The notes under the pieces: model-generated | Databases searched by the model: none | What the model saw: the letters and a program-made list of their open reading frames with translations, nothing else | Told to the model about the DNA's origin: nothing | In this document: in pieces, positions 30,452 to 37,707 of the stretch | Layout: every line of letters begins with the position of its first letter | Position numbering within the stretch: the stretch's first letter is position 1 | Translations under genes and position numbers: made by a program | NCBI GenBank assembly: GCA_023259035.1 | Contig: JAHFRA010000006.1 | Location: forward strand, 1 to 64,000 | Origin: Gallionella sp. | GTDB taxonomy: Bacteria; Pseudomonadota; Gammaproteobacteria; Burkholderiales; Gallionellaceae | Direction: 5' to 3' | Length of the DNA: 64,000 bases

Positions 30452-30757
30452 TCAAACAATTCCCGACTGAACCTGATAGCGCACAAAAAAGATATTCAAA
30501 TTCTGTGCGCGCAACCGTTGCATGATCTGCTCGGCGAGCTTGTCGTCCAGAATAAACTCCACCTTCACCGCCAGTTCCCCGGCGAGTTCGAAAAAGGTTT
30601 CCTCATGCAGCCTGCCGTGCCGCCCGAACCCGGCAATGGCGCGGAACGCCGAGCCGCCGAGGATACCGAGAGCCTTGGCCTCTTCGAGCAGCCACTCATA
30701 CAATGGCATACCGGCGTGAAGCTGTTTTTCAGTGACATAGAATGTGAGCTGATCCAT
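30452..30757 (-). CDS. DUF190 protein, CrcB partner
   Basis: A 101-residue PII-like protein (LTFYVTEKQLHAGMPLYEWLLEEAKALGILGGSAFRAIAGFGRHGRLH). DUF190 proteins very often follow crcB genes and probably regulate or assist the fluoride channel. It starts 9 nt after crcB ends. The final strand (LNIFFVRYQVQSG) completes the ferredoxin-like fold. Confidence 0.88.
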   Translation of the reverse strand: MDQLTFYVTEKQLHAGMPLYEWLLEEAKALGILGGSAFRAIAGFGRHGRLHEETFFELAGELAVKVEFILDDKLAEQIMQRLRAQNLNIFFVRYQVQSGIV

Positions 30758-30766
30758 CGTTGCCTC

Positions 30767-31150
30767 CTAGTGTTGAAGCCATTTGAAAGTTTGAATACCC
30801 AACACCGTCATCAGCAGCGAGCCGCCGAGATGCGCCGCGATGATGCCCGCTCCCCACGCGTACTGTCCGCGCAGCAACAGTGTGACAGTCTCCGCCGAGA
30901 AAGTTGAAAAGGTGGTCAGCCCGCCGAGGAAGCCGGTGATGATGAACAGCCGCCACTCCGGCGACAGCCCCGGATGCTGGAGAAAAAACGCGACAGCCAA
31001 TCCGATCAAATAACCGCCGAACAGATTGGCCGCAAGCGTGCCGAGCGGCAATTCGGGCAATGCCGGATTGAACCACAGCCCGAACCCCCAGCGCAGCCAC
31101 GCACCGAGCGCCGCGCCGAGTCCCACCGCAAGAAAAGCATGAACCGTCAT
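30767..31150 (-). CDS. crcB: Fluoride channel CrcB (Fluc)
   Basis: A 127-residue, four-helix protein. It carries the Fluc pore motif [15 protein letters not shown] and the RWGF segment after helix 1, plus Asn in [15 protein letters not shown] dual-topology dimer forms a fluoride-selective channel that lowers cytoplasmic fluoride. A single full-length crcB like this is expected to homodimerise. No fluoride riboswitch was recognised in the 30-bp gap upstream, so transcription probably comes from the preceding gene. Confidence 0.93.
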   Translation of the reverse strand: MTVHAFLAVGLGAALGAWLRWGFGLWFNPALPELPLGTLAANLFGGYLIGLAVAFFLQHPGLSPEWRLFIITGFLGGLTTFSTFSAETVTLLLRGQYAWGAGIIAAHLGGSLLMTVLGIQTFKWLQH

Positions 31151-31180
31151 GATGAACTGATCCGCAAAGATGACTGTATT

Positions 31181-32584
31181 CTATCCCAGCACACGCACCG
31201 GCGCGAAGCCGCCGCCCGGCGTGCGGAAGTTGGTAGTCTGGCCTTGATAGAGCCGCGCCGCAACCAGTTGCACCTGCGCGGCGTAAACATAGCAGCGCAC
31301 ATCGTACTTGAGCGGTTGCGCTTCCGCCGCCTCCGCACAGACCATGCGCTCGCCCGGCGCGGCCATATGCTGTGCGACATAACCGCCCTGCATAATTTCA
31401 CCGAACACGCGGCGCGTAAGATTCGCGCCGCGATACGCGCCCTTGCTGCCATAGCCTGTTGCGGGCTTGAAGAACCATTGCTTGCGCTCCCGCCACAACA
31501 TTTCTTCCAGTTCGGGACGCACCATGAGGGTGTGCGGCACACCCAACCGCAGAGTGGCGATGTCGGCATCGCTTGCTCCGAGCGCGCGTAACCCATCCGC
31601 GTCGGTCAGCCGCATCAGATTGCGCTTGTCGGCGTAGCGGGCATAGTGCATCGGATCAGGTGTCAGCACCACGCCGCCATCCAGATACGCCTGCCGCAAG
31701 ACGGAATGCTGCTGCAAGGAAAAATCCGTCAGGCGGTTATACACCAGGTCGATCTTCCGGTCGTCGCCGGAAGATTCAAGATACAACCCTTCGCCGCGCG
31801 AATGCAACACAGCGGGATCGGCGATATACGCCGCGATTCCGGCACGCTCGAACATGTGCTGCGCCAGAAGGAATTCGGGGTACAGGTATTGTGCTTCCGG
31901 CTGCTCGTCGACGATAGCAATGCAATTGAGCGGCGTATCGCCGCGCGCCAGCCGCCACTCGTTGCGGAACATATCAAGAAAAGTCTTCTCAAGGTTTTCT
32001 TCCGCCACCGCCACACCCGGCAAGGCAGCGTCGCGCTGGCTGTCGAGCAGCAACGCATTCAAAAATCCGCCGCCCGCATTGCTATTGATTTCGATCAGAT
32101 GCGCGCCATCGGCATTCAGGTGGAAGTCGTAGCCGAAAAACACGCCGAGAGTTTTATTATTCTGCGCCGAAGAGGCGACAATTGTTCCCTCTCCCGCAGG
32201 CGGGAGATAACCAGCGACTTGCCCGCTTGCGGGCTTAGTCGAATGGCTATAACCAACCACTTGGCAACCGTCTTCTGGTTGCTTAGTGGGATGGCTAGTT
32301 GTTTCATCAGTTGTTCCATCAGGGTTAGGGAGAGGGGCGTGGAAATGAACACCATTCGTCCACCCCGGCAACCCTACCACCCGCTCCAGCGCATCAATCA
32401 CTTCGCGCATCTGCTGCATCTGCGCAACAGTTATAAATACCGGCACATCGGCAAACAAATGCGGGCAACGCTCCGTCACCAAACCATGCCACGCCTCGCC
32501 TTGCGCCTGTATCGCCTGCCGCAGGGCGGCACGGCTCAATCCTGCCGCATGACCATCCGCATTCAGCAGCTCTGCCTCGATCAC
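31181..32584 (-). CDS. ATP-grasp-like protein of unknown reaction
   Basis: A 467-residue cytoplasmic protein starting with GTG at 32584 in a GTGA overlap with the upstream gene. It has a metal-ligand-like motif (GAHLIEINSNAGGGFLN, about residue 165-180) and, much later, a nucleotide-loop-like motif (KQWFFKPATGYGSKGAYRG, about 390-410), followed by RVFGEIMQGGYVAQ. These are ATP-grasp features. I recall unnamed proteobacterial homologues with the same DFHL...EIN order. Residues about 88-140 (TTDETTSHPTKQPEDG... to the PPAGEGT region) are encoded by a dispersed DNA repeat and look like an in-frame insertion between two conserved parts. Substrate unknown; ligases of amino acids or peptides are possible. 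Confidence 0.72.
   Translation of the reverse strand: MIEAELLNADGHAAGLSRAALRQAIQAQGEAWHGLVTERCPHLFADVPVFITVAQMQQMREVIDALERVVGLPGWTNGVHFHAPLPNPDGTTDETTSHPTKQPEDGCQVVGYSHSTKPASGQVAGYLPPAGEGTIVASSAQNNKTLGVFFGYDFHLNADGAHLIEINSNAGGGFLNALLLDSQRDAALPGVAVAEENLEKTFLDMFRNEWRLARGDTPLNCIAIVDEQPEAQYLYPEFLLAQHMFERAGIAAYIADPAVLHSRGEGLYLESSGDDRKIDLVYNRLTDFSLQQHSVLRQAYLDGGVVLTPDPMHYARYADKRNLMRLTDADGLRALGASDADIATLRLGVPHTLMVRPELEEMLWRERKQWFFKPATGYGSKGAYRGANLTRRVFGEIMQGGYVAQHMAAPGERMVCAEAAEAQPLKYDVRCYVYAAQVQLVAARLYQGQTTNFRTPGGGFAPVRVLG
32203..32322 (-). repeat. Structured dispersed repeat, copy A (two units)
   Basis: Read on the minus strand it has the leader GATGAAACAACTAGCC, then two hairpin units. Unit 1 has stem GCAACC/GGTTGC; unit 2 has stem GCCCGC/GCGGGC. 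Each is followed by AAGTSGYTGGTTAT. A further CTCCCGC/GCGGGAG hairpin abuts at 32190. This copy lies inside the ATP-grasp-like gene and keeps its frame open. Confidence 0.8.
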
Positions 32585-33144
32585 TGCCGGCCCAACAGCT
32601 TTTGTTTAAGATCGCCCTGCGCCGGCTTCTCGCCCAGCCAGATTTTCAGCAATGCAGTATTAAATGCCGCTCCGGCGATATTGCCTTTGGCAACGCCATT
32701 CACGCTGACCTGGGTTCCGCTGGAAGGTTGATAGTCCAGCGCGATGACATCGCCTTTTTTCACTTCAGACATCGTGTTAAAAATTGCCGAAAACTCCTTG
32801 ACCGAAGCATCCAGCACAGCCATTTCTGCGGGCGCATGGTTGGCGGCGATGGCGGCATTAAAAGCATCCAGCAATGTTTTGGCAGCTACGTCGCGCAACA
32901 AATGCAACGCCACGCGTTTCTCGGTTGTATCGGACAGCACAGCCGCAGCACTGGTTTTTTTCTCGCCCAGATACAGCGCCGCGACATACACATCAAAAAA
33001 TATTTTGGTGCGGACTCCCGCACCGTTCAATTGCAGCGTTGCATTTCCCACCTGAACCTTGTCGTCCAGCTTGATACCAGCCACTTCAAGGGCAAACGCC
33101 TGTGAGACCAAACACAGCATGAATAATACGATCAGTTTTTTCAT
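32581..33144 (-). CDS. Periplasmic chalcone-isomerase-like protein
   Basis: A 187-residue secreted protein: signal peptide MKKLIVLFMLCLVSQAFA, then a chalcone isomerase-like domain (LEVAGIKLDDKVQVGNATLQLNGAGVRTKIFFDVYVAALYLGEKKTSA). It ends FNTALLKIWLGEKPAQGDLKQKLLG, a hallmark of the bacterial Chalcone_3 group. These bacterial proteins have the fold but probably bind lipids or small hydrophobic molecules rather than isomerise chalcones. It heads a minus-strand series ending with the dienelactone-hydrolase-like gene; the next start overlaps its TGA. Confidence 0.87.
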   Translation of the reverse strand: MKKLIVLFMLCLVSQAFALEVAGIKLDDKVQVGNATLQLNGAGVRTKIFFDVYVAALYLGEKKTSAAAVLSDTTEKRVALHLLRDVAAKTLLDAFNAAIAANHAPAEMAVLDASVKEFSAIFNTMSEVKKGDVIALDYQPSSGTQVSVNGVAKGNIAGAAFNTALLKIWLGEKPAQGDLKQKLLGRQ

Positions 33145-33576
33145 TTTTTTCCCTTCAGTTCAGAAGACAGATGAAGATTTAACCCCCGCCCTAACCCTTC
33201 CAAGGGGAGGGAATAATACCGCTTTTAACTATCCTTTAATGGCCGCCGCATAGGTCAAACCCTTGTGAGCCCCCCGGCATAACCAATGACTAACCCAGCG
33301 CCTTTTGCTGGGTTAGTCAGATGGCTAGCTGTTTCATCAGAGCCGGGTGTTTACCTTGGTGAATCAATGGAAAGCGGCCTGAATACAGGGGGCAGGCCCA
33401 CAAGAGTGATGTCCGGTTCGTAGCGCAGGCCTTCGCGGGTGCTGGCGGTCGCATTGCGGTATCTTCGCGCCAATAGGCGCGGCTATCGGCTTGGCGCGGG
33501 ATGCGCAAACCTGCCCGCAAATCGCCTCGCCATCATCACGCGATCCGGGGAAATATCCGGGCTAGTCCCTCGATCA
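33145..33576. other. 432-bp repeat-containing spacer
   Basis: No supported gene. It holds a Pu/Py-rich patch (near 33181-33212, CCTTCCAAGGGGAGGG), structured repeat copy B (33277-33340), and a GC-rich segment with arms GCGCCAA (33467-33473) and TTGGCGC (33491-33497). The short ORFs are repeat-derived. Confidence 0.6.
33277..33340 (-). repeat. Structured dispersed repeat, copy B (perfect hairpin)
   Basis: One unit with the same GATGAAACAGCTAGCC leader. Its stem is perfect over 12 bp: GACTAACCCAGC (33288-33299) pairs with GCTGGGTTAGTC (33307-33318) across a 7-nt loop. It lies about 130 bp upstream of the chalcone-isomerase-like gene in the same orientation. Confidence 0.8.
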
Positions 33577-34356
33577 TCATTCCGCCATCAACACCATCAG
33601 CAACCCGACCGTTGCCACACCCAGCACGATCAACCCAACCTGTTGCACGGTATCACGCAGCTGTGCGCGCTTGTGCAGGCCGGGTATCAGGTCGGCCACG
33701 GCAACATAGATCATGCTCGCTGCCGCCAGCGCCAGCAACGACGGTATCCACGATTGCATGGTCTGCAAGATGAAGTAACCCAGCACGCCGCCCGCCACCG
33801 AGGCGAAACTGGAAATCAGGTTCAACTGAAAAGCCTTGGTTTTGCTGTAACCGGAATGCAGCAGAATGGCAAAATCACCGACTTCCTGCGGTATCTCGTG
33901 CGCGATGATAGCCAGCGCGGTGACAATGCCGAGATGCATGTCGGTCAGGAAGGCCGCCGCGATAATGACGCCGTCCACAAAGTTGTGGAAGGTATCGCCC
34001 ACCATGATCATCATGCCGCTACGCCCGTGGTCGTGGTTATGCTCGGCATTCAACAGTTCATGCGCCTCGCAATGCTCGTGATGGCAGTGCCGCCACAACA
34101 CCAGTTTTTCCAGAACAAAAAACAGCAGAATGCCGAACAGCACCGTGCCAAACAAAGCGGGCACATTCGGCGTGAGCTTGATCGCCTCGGGAAGGATGTC
34201 GAGAAACACCGCGCCGAGCAACGCGCCGATGGCATAGCTCACCATCGCGCCAAGGTAGCGCTGTGCATGATCGTTGAGCGCGAACACTGCGGCACACAGT
34301 ACGCTCAACGCACCGCCGGCCAAACTGGCCGCAACGATCCACAGCAAAACAGCCAT
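33577..34356 (-). CDS. ZIP-family metal transporter (ZupT-like)
   Basis: A 259-residue inner-membrane protein with eight helices. The variable loop after helix 3 is His-rich (HCHHEHCEAHELLNAEHNHDHGRSG), typical of metal-binding loops. Helices 4 and 5 carry the metal path: GDTFHNFVDGVIIAAAF and LAIIAHEIPQEVGDFAIL, matching the HNxxDG and HExPQ motifs. ZIP proteins bring zinc, iron or manganese into the cytoplasm. The gene is flanked by repeat-rich spacers and stands alone. Confidence 0.92.
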   Translation of the reverse strand: MAVLLWIVAASLAGGALSVLCAAVFALNDHAQRYLGAMVSYAIGALLGAVFLDILPEAIKLTPNVPALFGTVLFGILLFFVLEKLVLWRHCHHEHCEAHELLNAEHNHDHGRSGMMIMVGDTFHNFVDGVIIAAAFLTDMHLGIVTALAIIAHEIPQEVGDFAILLHSGYSKTKAFQLNLISSFASVAGGVLGYFILQTMQSWIPSLLALAAASMIYVAVADLIPGLHKRAQLRDTVQQVGLIVLGVATVGLLMVLMAE

Positions 34357-34413
34357 AAAGTTGATTCAGGAAATAAGGGTGCAGATTATAACGAATTAAG
34401 GCGCCGCTGCTTT

Positions 34414-34446
34414 TTATCGTTCCCACGCGGAGCATGGGAACGATAA
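34414..34446. repeat. REP-like hairpin
   Basis: TTATCGTTCCCA and TGGGAACGATAA form a perfect 12-bp stem with a 9-nt loop. The ATCGTTCCCACGC type is a repeat I know from many proteobacterial intergenic regions. It sits between the ZIP gene start and the pgeF stop and may act as a terminator-like barrier after pgeF. Confidence 0.75.
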
Positions 34447-34464
34447 GTACTTGAACACTACCGG

Positions 34465-35208
34465 TCAAGCCAAACAGATAAACGTGCCCATGCGTCCCGT
34501 CACACCGTCGCGGCGGTAGGAAAAAAACTTCTCGCTCTCGCGGTAAGTGCAGCAGTCCCCGCCGTAAATTTGCGTGATGCCCAACGCGTTGAGGCGCAGT
34601 CGCGCCAGTGCATAGATGTCGGCGAAGTATTTGCCGGATTGGCCGGGAATGAAAGCAGAGGCTGCCTGTGAATCATATTTCACAAAAATATCTCGCACTT
34701 CATCGCCCACTTCAAACGCATCCTGACTGATCGCCGGGCCGAGCCACGCCATTAAATCTTGCGGTGCGGCGTTCATCGCCTGCACGGTGGCTTCTATTAC
34801 GCCCGCCGCCAAACCTTTCCATCCGGCATGTGCCGCGCCGACCACGCTGCCCTGTTTATCGCACAACAACACCGGCAAGCAATCGGCGGTCATCACCACA
34901 CACACCGCCGCGCGATGCCGGGCAATGCAGGCATCGGCCTGCGGCAGACAACTTGCGGCATCGGCATTTGCCACCAGCGTACCGTGCGCCTGCTCCAGCC
35001 ACACCGGCTCGCTGGGCAGCAGATGATTGAGCAACATGCGGTTGCGCGCCACCGCCAGCGGCGCATCGCCGACATGGCCGCCAAGATTGAGGCTGTTGTA
35101 GGGTGCGCCGCTGACGCCGCCTTGGCGGGTGGTCTGCAAGGCTTTGACCTGCGCGGGCGCAGGCCAGTCGGGGATGATGCAATATTCAAGCTGGTTCACG
35201 CATCGCAC
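34465..35208 (-). CDS. pgeF: Peptidoglycan editing factor PgeF (YfiH)
   Basis: A 247-residue cytoplasmic copper/zinc-dependent amidohydrolase-like protein. The signature blocks are LEQAHGTLVANADAA (metal His), MTADCLPVLLCDKQGSVVGAAHAGWKGLAAGVIEATV (metal Cys and His) and GPAISQDAFEVGDEV. In E. coli it removes wrongly inserted L-serine from peptidoglycan precursors. It overlaps rluD by 23 nt on the same strand, the usual rluD-yfiH arrangement. Confidence 0.95.
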   Translation of the reverse strand: MRCVNQLEYCIIPDWPAPAQVKALQTTRQGGVSGAPYNSLNLGGHVGDAPLAVARNRMLLNHLLPSEPVWLEQAHGTLVANADAASCLPQADACIARHRAAVCVVMTADCLPVLLCDKQGSVVGAAHAGWKGLAAGVIEATVQAMNAAPQDLMAWLGPAISQDAFEVGDEVRDIFVKYDSQAASAFIPGQSGKYFADIYALARLRLNALGITQIYGGDCCTYRESEKFFSYRRDGVTGRMGTFICLA

Positions 35209-36283
35209 TCCTGATCTGTTGCAACAATTGCCGCATATCCTCCGGCAGCGGCGCGTGCCATTCCATCATTTCACCGCTGACCGGATGTTCCAGCGCGAGG
35301 CGCGTGGCATGCAATGCCTGGCGCGGGAAATTATTCAATAACGTACGCAGTTGCGGCACGCATTTTTGCGGGCCTTTGAGATACACAGTATCGCCCACCA
35401 ACGGATGTTTGATATGCGCCAGATGCACGCGAATCTGGTGGGTGCGTCCCGTTTCCAAACGGCAGCGCAGCAGGGTGCAGCTTATAAATTTCTCTTCGAT
35501 TTGATAATGCGTGACGGCAGGTTTGCCGCCCTCCACCACCGCCATTTTGACGCGCTGGGCCGGATGGCGGTCGATTGGCGCATCCACCATGCCGCCGTGA
35601 CGCAGCTCACCCCACGCCAGCGCCAGATATTCGCGCTGCACGCTGCGCGCTTCCAACTGGCGCACCAGATTGGTTTGTGCGGTAAGCGTTTTAGCCACGA
35701 CCAGCAGGCCGCTGGTGTCCTTGTCGAGACGGTGCACAATACCGGCGCGCGGCACGCCTTCAAGTTGCGGCGCATAGTGCAGCAGCGCGTTCAACAGCGT
35801 GCCCTCCCAGTTGCCGCTACCCGGATGCACCACCAGTCCGACCGGCTTGCTGATCACCAGCAGGGCCTCATCTTCATAAACGATGTCGAGCGCAATATTC
35901 TCGGCCTGGTACGGTTGCTCGGCGGGATGCGACTGCGGCAGTACGGCGATCGCCTCGCCGCCCCACACCTTTTGCTTCGCGGCAGCAGCGGCTCCGTCCA
36001 GCGTGGCCTGCCCCGCCGCGATCCATTCCTGCAGGCGGCTGCGCGAATACGCCGGCAGCAGTTTTGCCAGCACCTGATCGAAACGCATGCCCCCGCAATC
36101 ATCGGCCACGGTAAACCGCAGCGCGTCGGGCGCGGCACGGTTTGAGTTAGTGTCAATCCCGCATTCAGCTTGCCGGATCGCGGATTCGTTAAAAACGGGT
36201 GATCCTCCAAGCTCTTGCGAACTTAAGGAATCGTCACGCCCGCCTTTGGTATAATCGCGCAAATTATTTCTGGATTTAGTCAT
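35186..36283 (-). CDS. rluD: 23S rRNA pseudouridine synthase RluD
   Basis: A pseudouridine synthase with an N-terminal S4 RNA-binding domain (FTVADDCGGMRFDQVLAKLLPAYSRSRLQEWIAAGQATLDG) and catalytic motif HRLDKDTSGLLVVAK. The Asp of RLDKDTSG is the nucleophile. It modifies uridines of helix 69 in 23S rRNA. The ATG at 36283 gives 365 residues and an atypical 57-residue leader before the S4 domain. That ATG overlaps the divergent bamD start, and the bamD promoter would lie inside this leader, so the real start may be a non-ATG codon nearer the S4 domain. The longer track start (36370) lies inside bamD and is rejected. Confidence 0.9.
   Translation of the reverse strand: MTKSRNNLRDYTKGGRDDSLSSQELGGSPVFNESAIRQAECGIDTNSNRAAPDALRFTVADDCGGMRFDQVLAKLLPAYSRSRLQEWIAAGQATLDGAAAAAKQKVWGGEAIAVLPQSHPAEQPYQAENIALDIVYEDEALLVISKPVGLVVHPGSGNWEGTLLNALLHYAPQLEGVPRAGIVHRLDKDTSGLLVVAKTLTAQTNLVRQLEARSVQREYLALAWGELRHGGMVDAPIDRHPAQRVKMAVVEGGKPAVTHYQIEEKFISCTLLRCRLETGRTHQIRVHLAHIKHPLVGDTVYLKGPQKCVPQLRTLLNNFPRQALHATRLALEHPVSGEMMEWHAPLPEDMRQLLQQIRSAMREPA
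36247..36255 (+). promoter_or_regulatory. Extended -10 promoter of bamD
   Basis: TGGTATAAT, a consensus -10 with the TGn extension, 27 bp before the bamD ATG. No good -35 is needed or seen. It lies within the assumed rluD leader. Confidence 0.6.
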
Positions 36284-37100
36284 GCGCCATAGTTTAGCCG
36301 TATTCCTGATGTTTACGTTAACTGCTTGCAGCATATTCGATCCGTTGCCGGACGGTTCCGCGCCGACCAAATATCTGTCTGTTGAAGAAAACTACACTCA
36401 AGCCAAAACCGAATTGAACGATGGCAACTACGAATCGGCCATTAAACTTTACGAAACACTGCAATCGCGCTATCCATACGGTCGTTACGCGCAACAGGCA
36501 TTGCTGGAAGTGGCCTATGCCTACTATCGCCAGGGTGAAGCGGAATCATCGGTCTCCGCCGCCGATCGCTTTATCAAACAGTACCCGAACAACCCGCACG
36601 TGGATTACGCCTATTACGTAAAAGGTCTGGCCAACTTCAACGGCGAGATTAACGCCCTCAGGTCAATAGGCGGACAAGACCCCTCCGAGCGCGACCCGAA
36701 GGCAACGCAAGATTCTTTCGCCGCATTCAAGGATCTGGTGGCGCGCTTCCCGAACAGCAAATACACACCGGACTCCAGATTGCGCATGCAATATCTGGTG
36801 AACTCGCTGGCCAGATATGAACTGCATGTCGCCAGCTATTACCTGCGCCGGGGCGCGCATATCGCTGCGGCGAACCGGGCGCAAGGTGTTTTGACGCAAT
36901 ACCCGAACAGCCCATCGACGCGCGACGCGCTGAAAATTCTGGCGCAAGCCTACGACGCAATGGGCATGACAGATTTGCGCGACGATGCCCGGCGTGTGCT
37001 GGCAATAAATAGCGCTGTGCCTGCACACCTCTCCGACAGCGGGGAAACAACTGCCGACGAGGCAAACTCGGGGAATTCCTGGTGGCAGATCTGGAAATAA
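36282..37100 (+). CDS. bamD: Outer membrane assembly lipoprotein BamD
   Basis: A 272-residue lipoprotein with lipobox LTAC (Cys16). TPR repeats follow (VEENYTQAKTELNDGNYESAIKLYETLQSRYPYGRYAQQALLEVAYAYYRQGEAESSVSAADRFIKQYPNNPHVDYAYYVKGL). The PFGRYA-type motif reads PYGRYA, as usual in this family. It is the essential partner of BamA in outer-membrane protein insertion. The ATG has a weak GGA ribosome site. The downstream NUDIX gene overlaps its end by 19 nt. Confidence 0.96.
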   Translation: MRHSLAVFLMFTLTACSIFDPLPDGSAPTKYLSVEENYTQAKTELNDGNYESAIKLYETLQSRYPYGRYAQQALLEVAYAYYRQGEAESSVSAADRFIKQYPNNPHVDYAYYVKGLANFNGEINALRSIGGQDPSERDPKATQDSFAAFKDLVARFPNSKYTPDSRLRMQYLVNSLARYELHVASYYLRRGAHIAAANRAQGVLTQYPNSPSTRDALKILAQAYDAMGMTDLRDDARRVLAINSAVPAHLSDSGETTADEANSGNSWWQIWK

Positions 37101-37657
37101 GCTTCTGCCCATCCTGCGGCGCAGCGATTGAATTACGCTGCCCCGACAACGACAATCGTCTGCGCCACATATGCACGGTCTGCGGCACGATCCATTACCA
37201 GAACCCCAGGATGGTGATCGGCTCGATTCCGGAATGGGAAGATAAAATCCTGCTGTGTCGCCGGGCTATCGAGCCGCGTCACGGCCTGTGGACATTGCCC
37301 GGCGGCTTTATGGAAAACGGCGAAACCACGGTCGAGGCAGCCATCCGCGAGACCCTGGAAGAAGCCAACGCGCGTATCTCGGTTACCGACCTGTATTCGA
37401 TGTATAGCCTGCCTTACATCAATCAGGTGCATTTGCTGTTCCGCGCCAGATTGCTCGACCTAAACTTCTGGCCCGGCGCGGAGAGTCTGGAAGTGAAGCT
37501 ATTTGCCGAAAATGAAATCCCGTGGAATGAAATCGCCTTTCGCCCGGTAAAATTCAGCCTGGAGCATTATTTTGCAGACCGTCAAAAAGGCCGCTTCGTC
37601 TTCCACATGGGTGAACTGACTGCGCCCCTGCGCACCGCAGCATCCGCATTTACCTGA
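37082..37657 (+). CDS. NUDIX hydrolase with N-terminal zinc ribbon
   Basis: A 191-residue cytoplasmic protein starting at GTG 37082 inside the end of bamD. Residues 8-35 form a zinc ribbon (FCPSCGAAIEL ... HICTVCGTIHY). The Nudix box GGFMENGETTVEAAIRETLEEANARI has the catalytic Glu residues, with the final Gly replaced as in related COG1051 proteins. Such enzymes hydrolyse nucleoside diphosphate derivatives, perhaps an NADH- or FAD-like substrate; specificity is not evident. Translation is probably coupled to bamD. Confidence 0.9.
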   Translation: MADLEISFCPSCGAAIELRCPDNDNRLRHICTVCGTIHYQNPRMVIGSIPEWEDKILLCRRAIEPRHGLWTLPGGFMENGETTVEAAIRETLEEANARISVTDLYSMYSLPYINQVHLLFRARLLDLNFWPGAESLEVKLFAENEIPWNEIAFRPVKFSLEHYFADRQKGRFVFHMGELTAPLRTAASAFT

Positions 37658-37678
37658 ATCAGCCAAAGCGCATATAAT
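37649..37678 (+). promoter_or_regulatory. Promoter of mlaA
   Basis: TTTACC (37649-37654), an 18-nt spacer and a perfect TATAAT (37673-37678), 29 bp before the mlaA ATG. The -35 overlaps the end of the NUDIX gene. Confidence 0.55.
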
Positions 37679-37707
37679 TCGCGCAGGTTCCCAGCTAACC
37701 GAAAAAC

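Noticed and set aside
31151-31180. Fluoride riboswitch before crcB
   Set aside because: Only 30 nt separate crcB from the previous gene, too short for the aptamer.
33341-33520. 67-residue minus-strand ORF in the repeat spacer
   Set aside because: Ends in the translated repeat leader (LMKQLAI) and has no recognisable protein features.
33439-34446. 335-residue plus-strand ORF opposite the ZIP gene
   Set aside because: Antisense shadow; ends in translated REP-like repeat (FPRGAWER).
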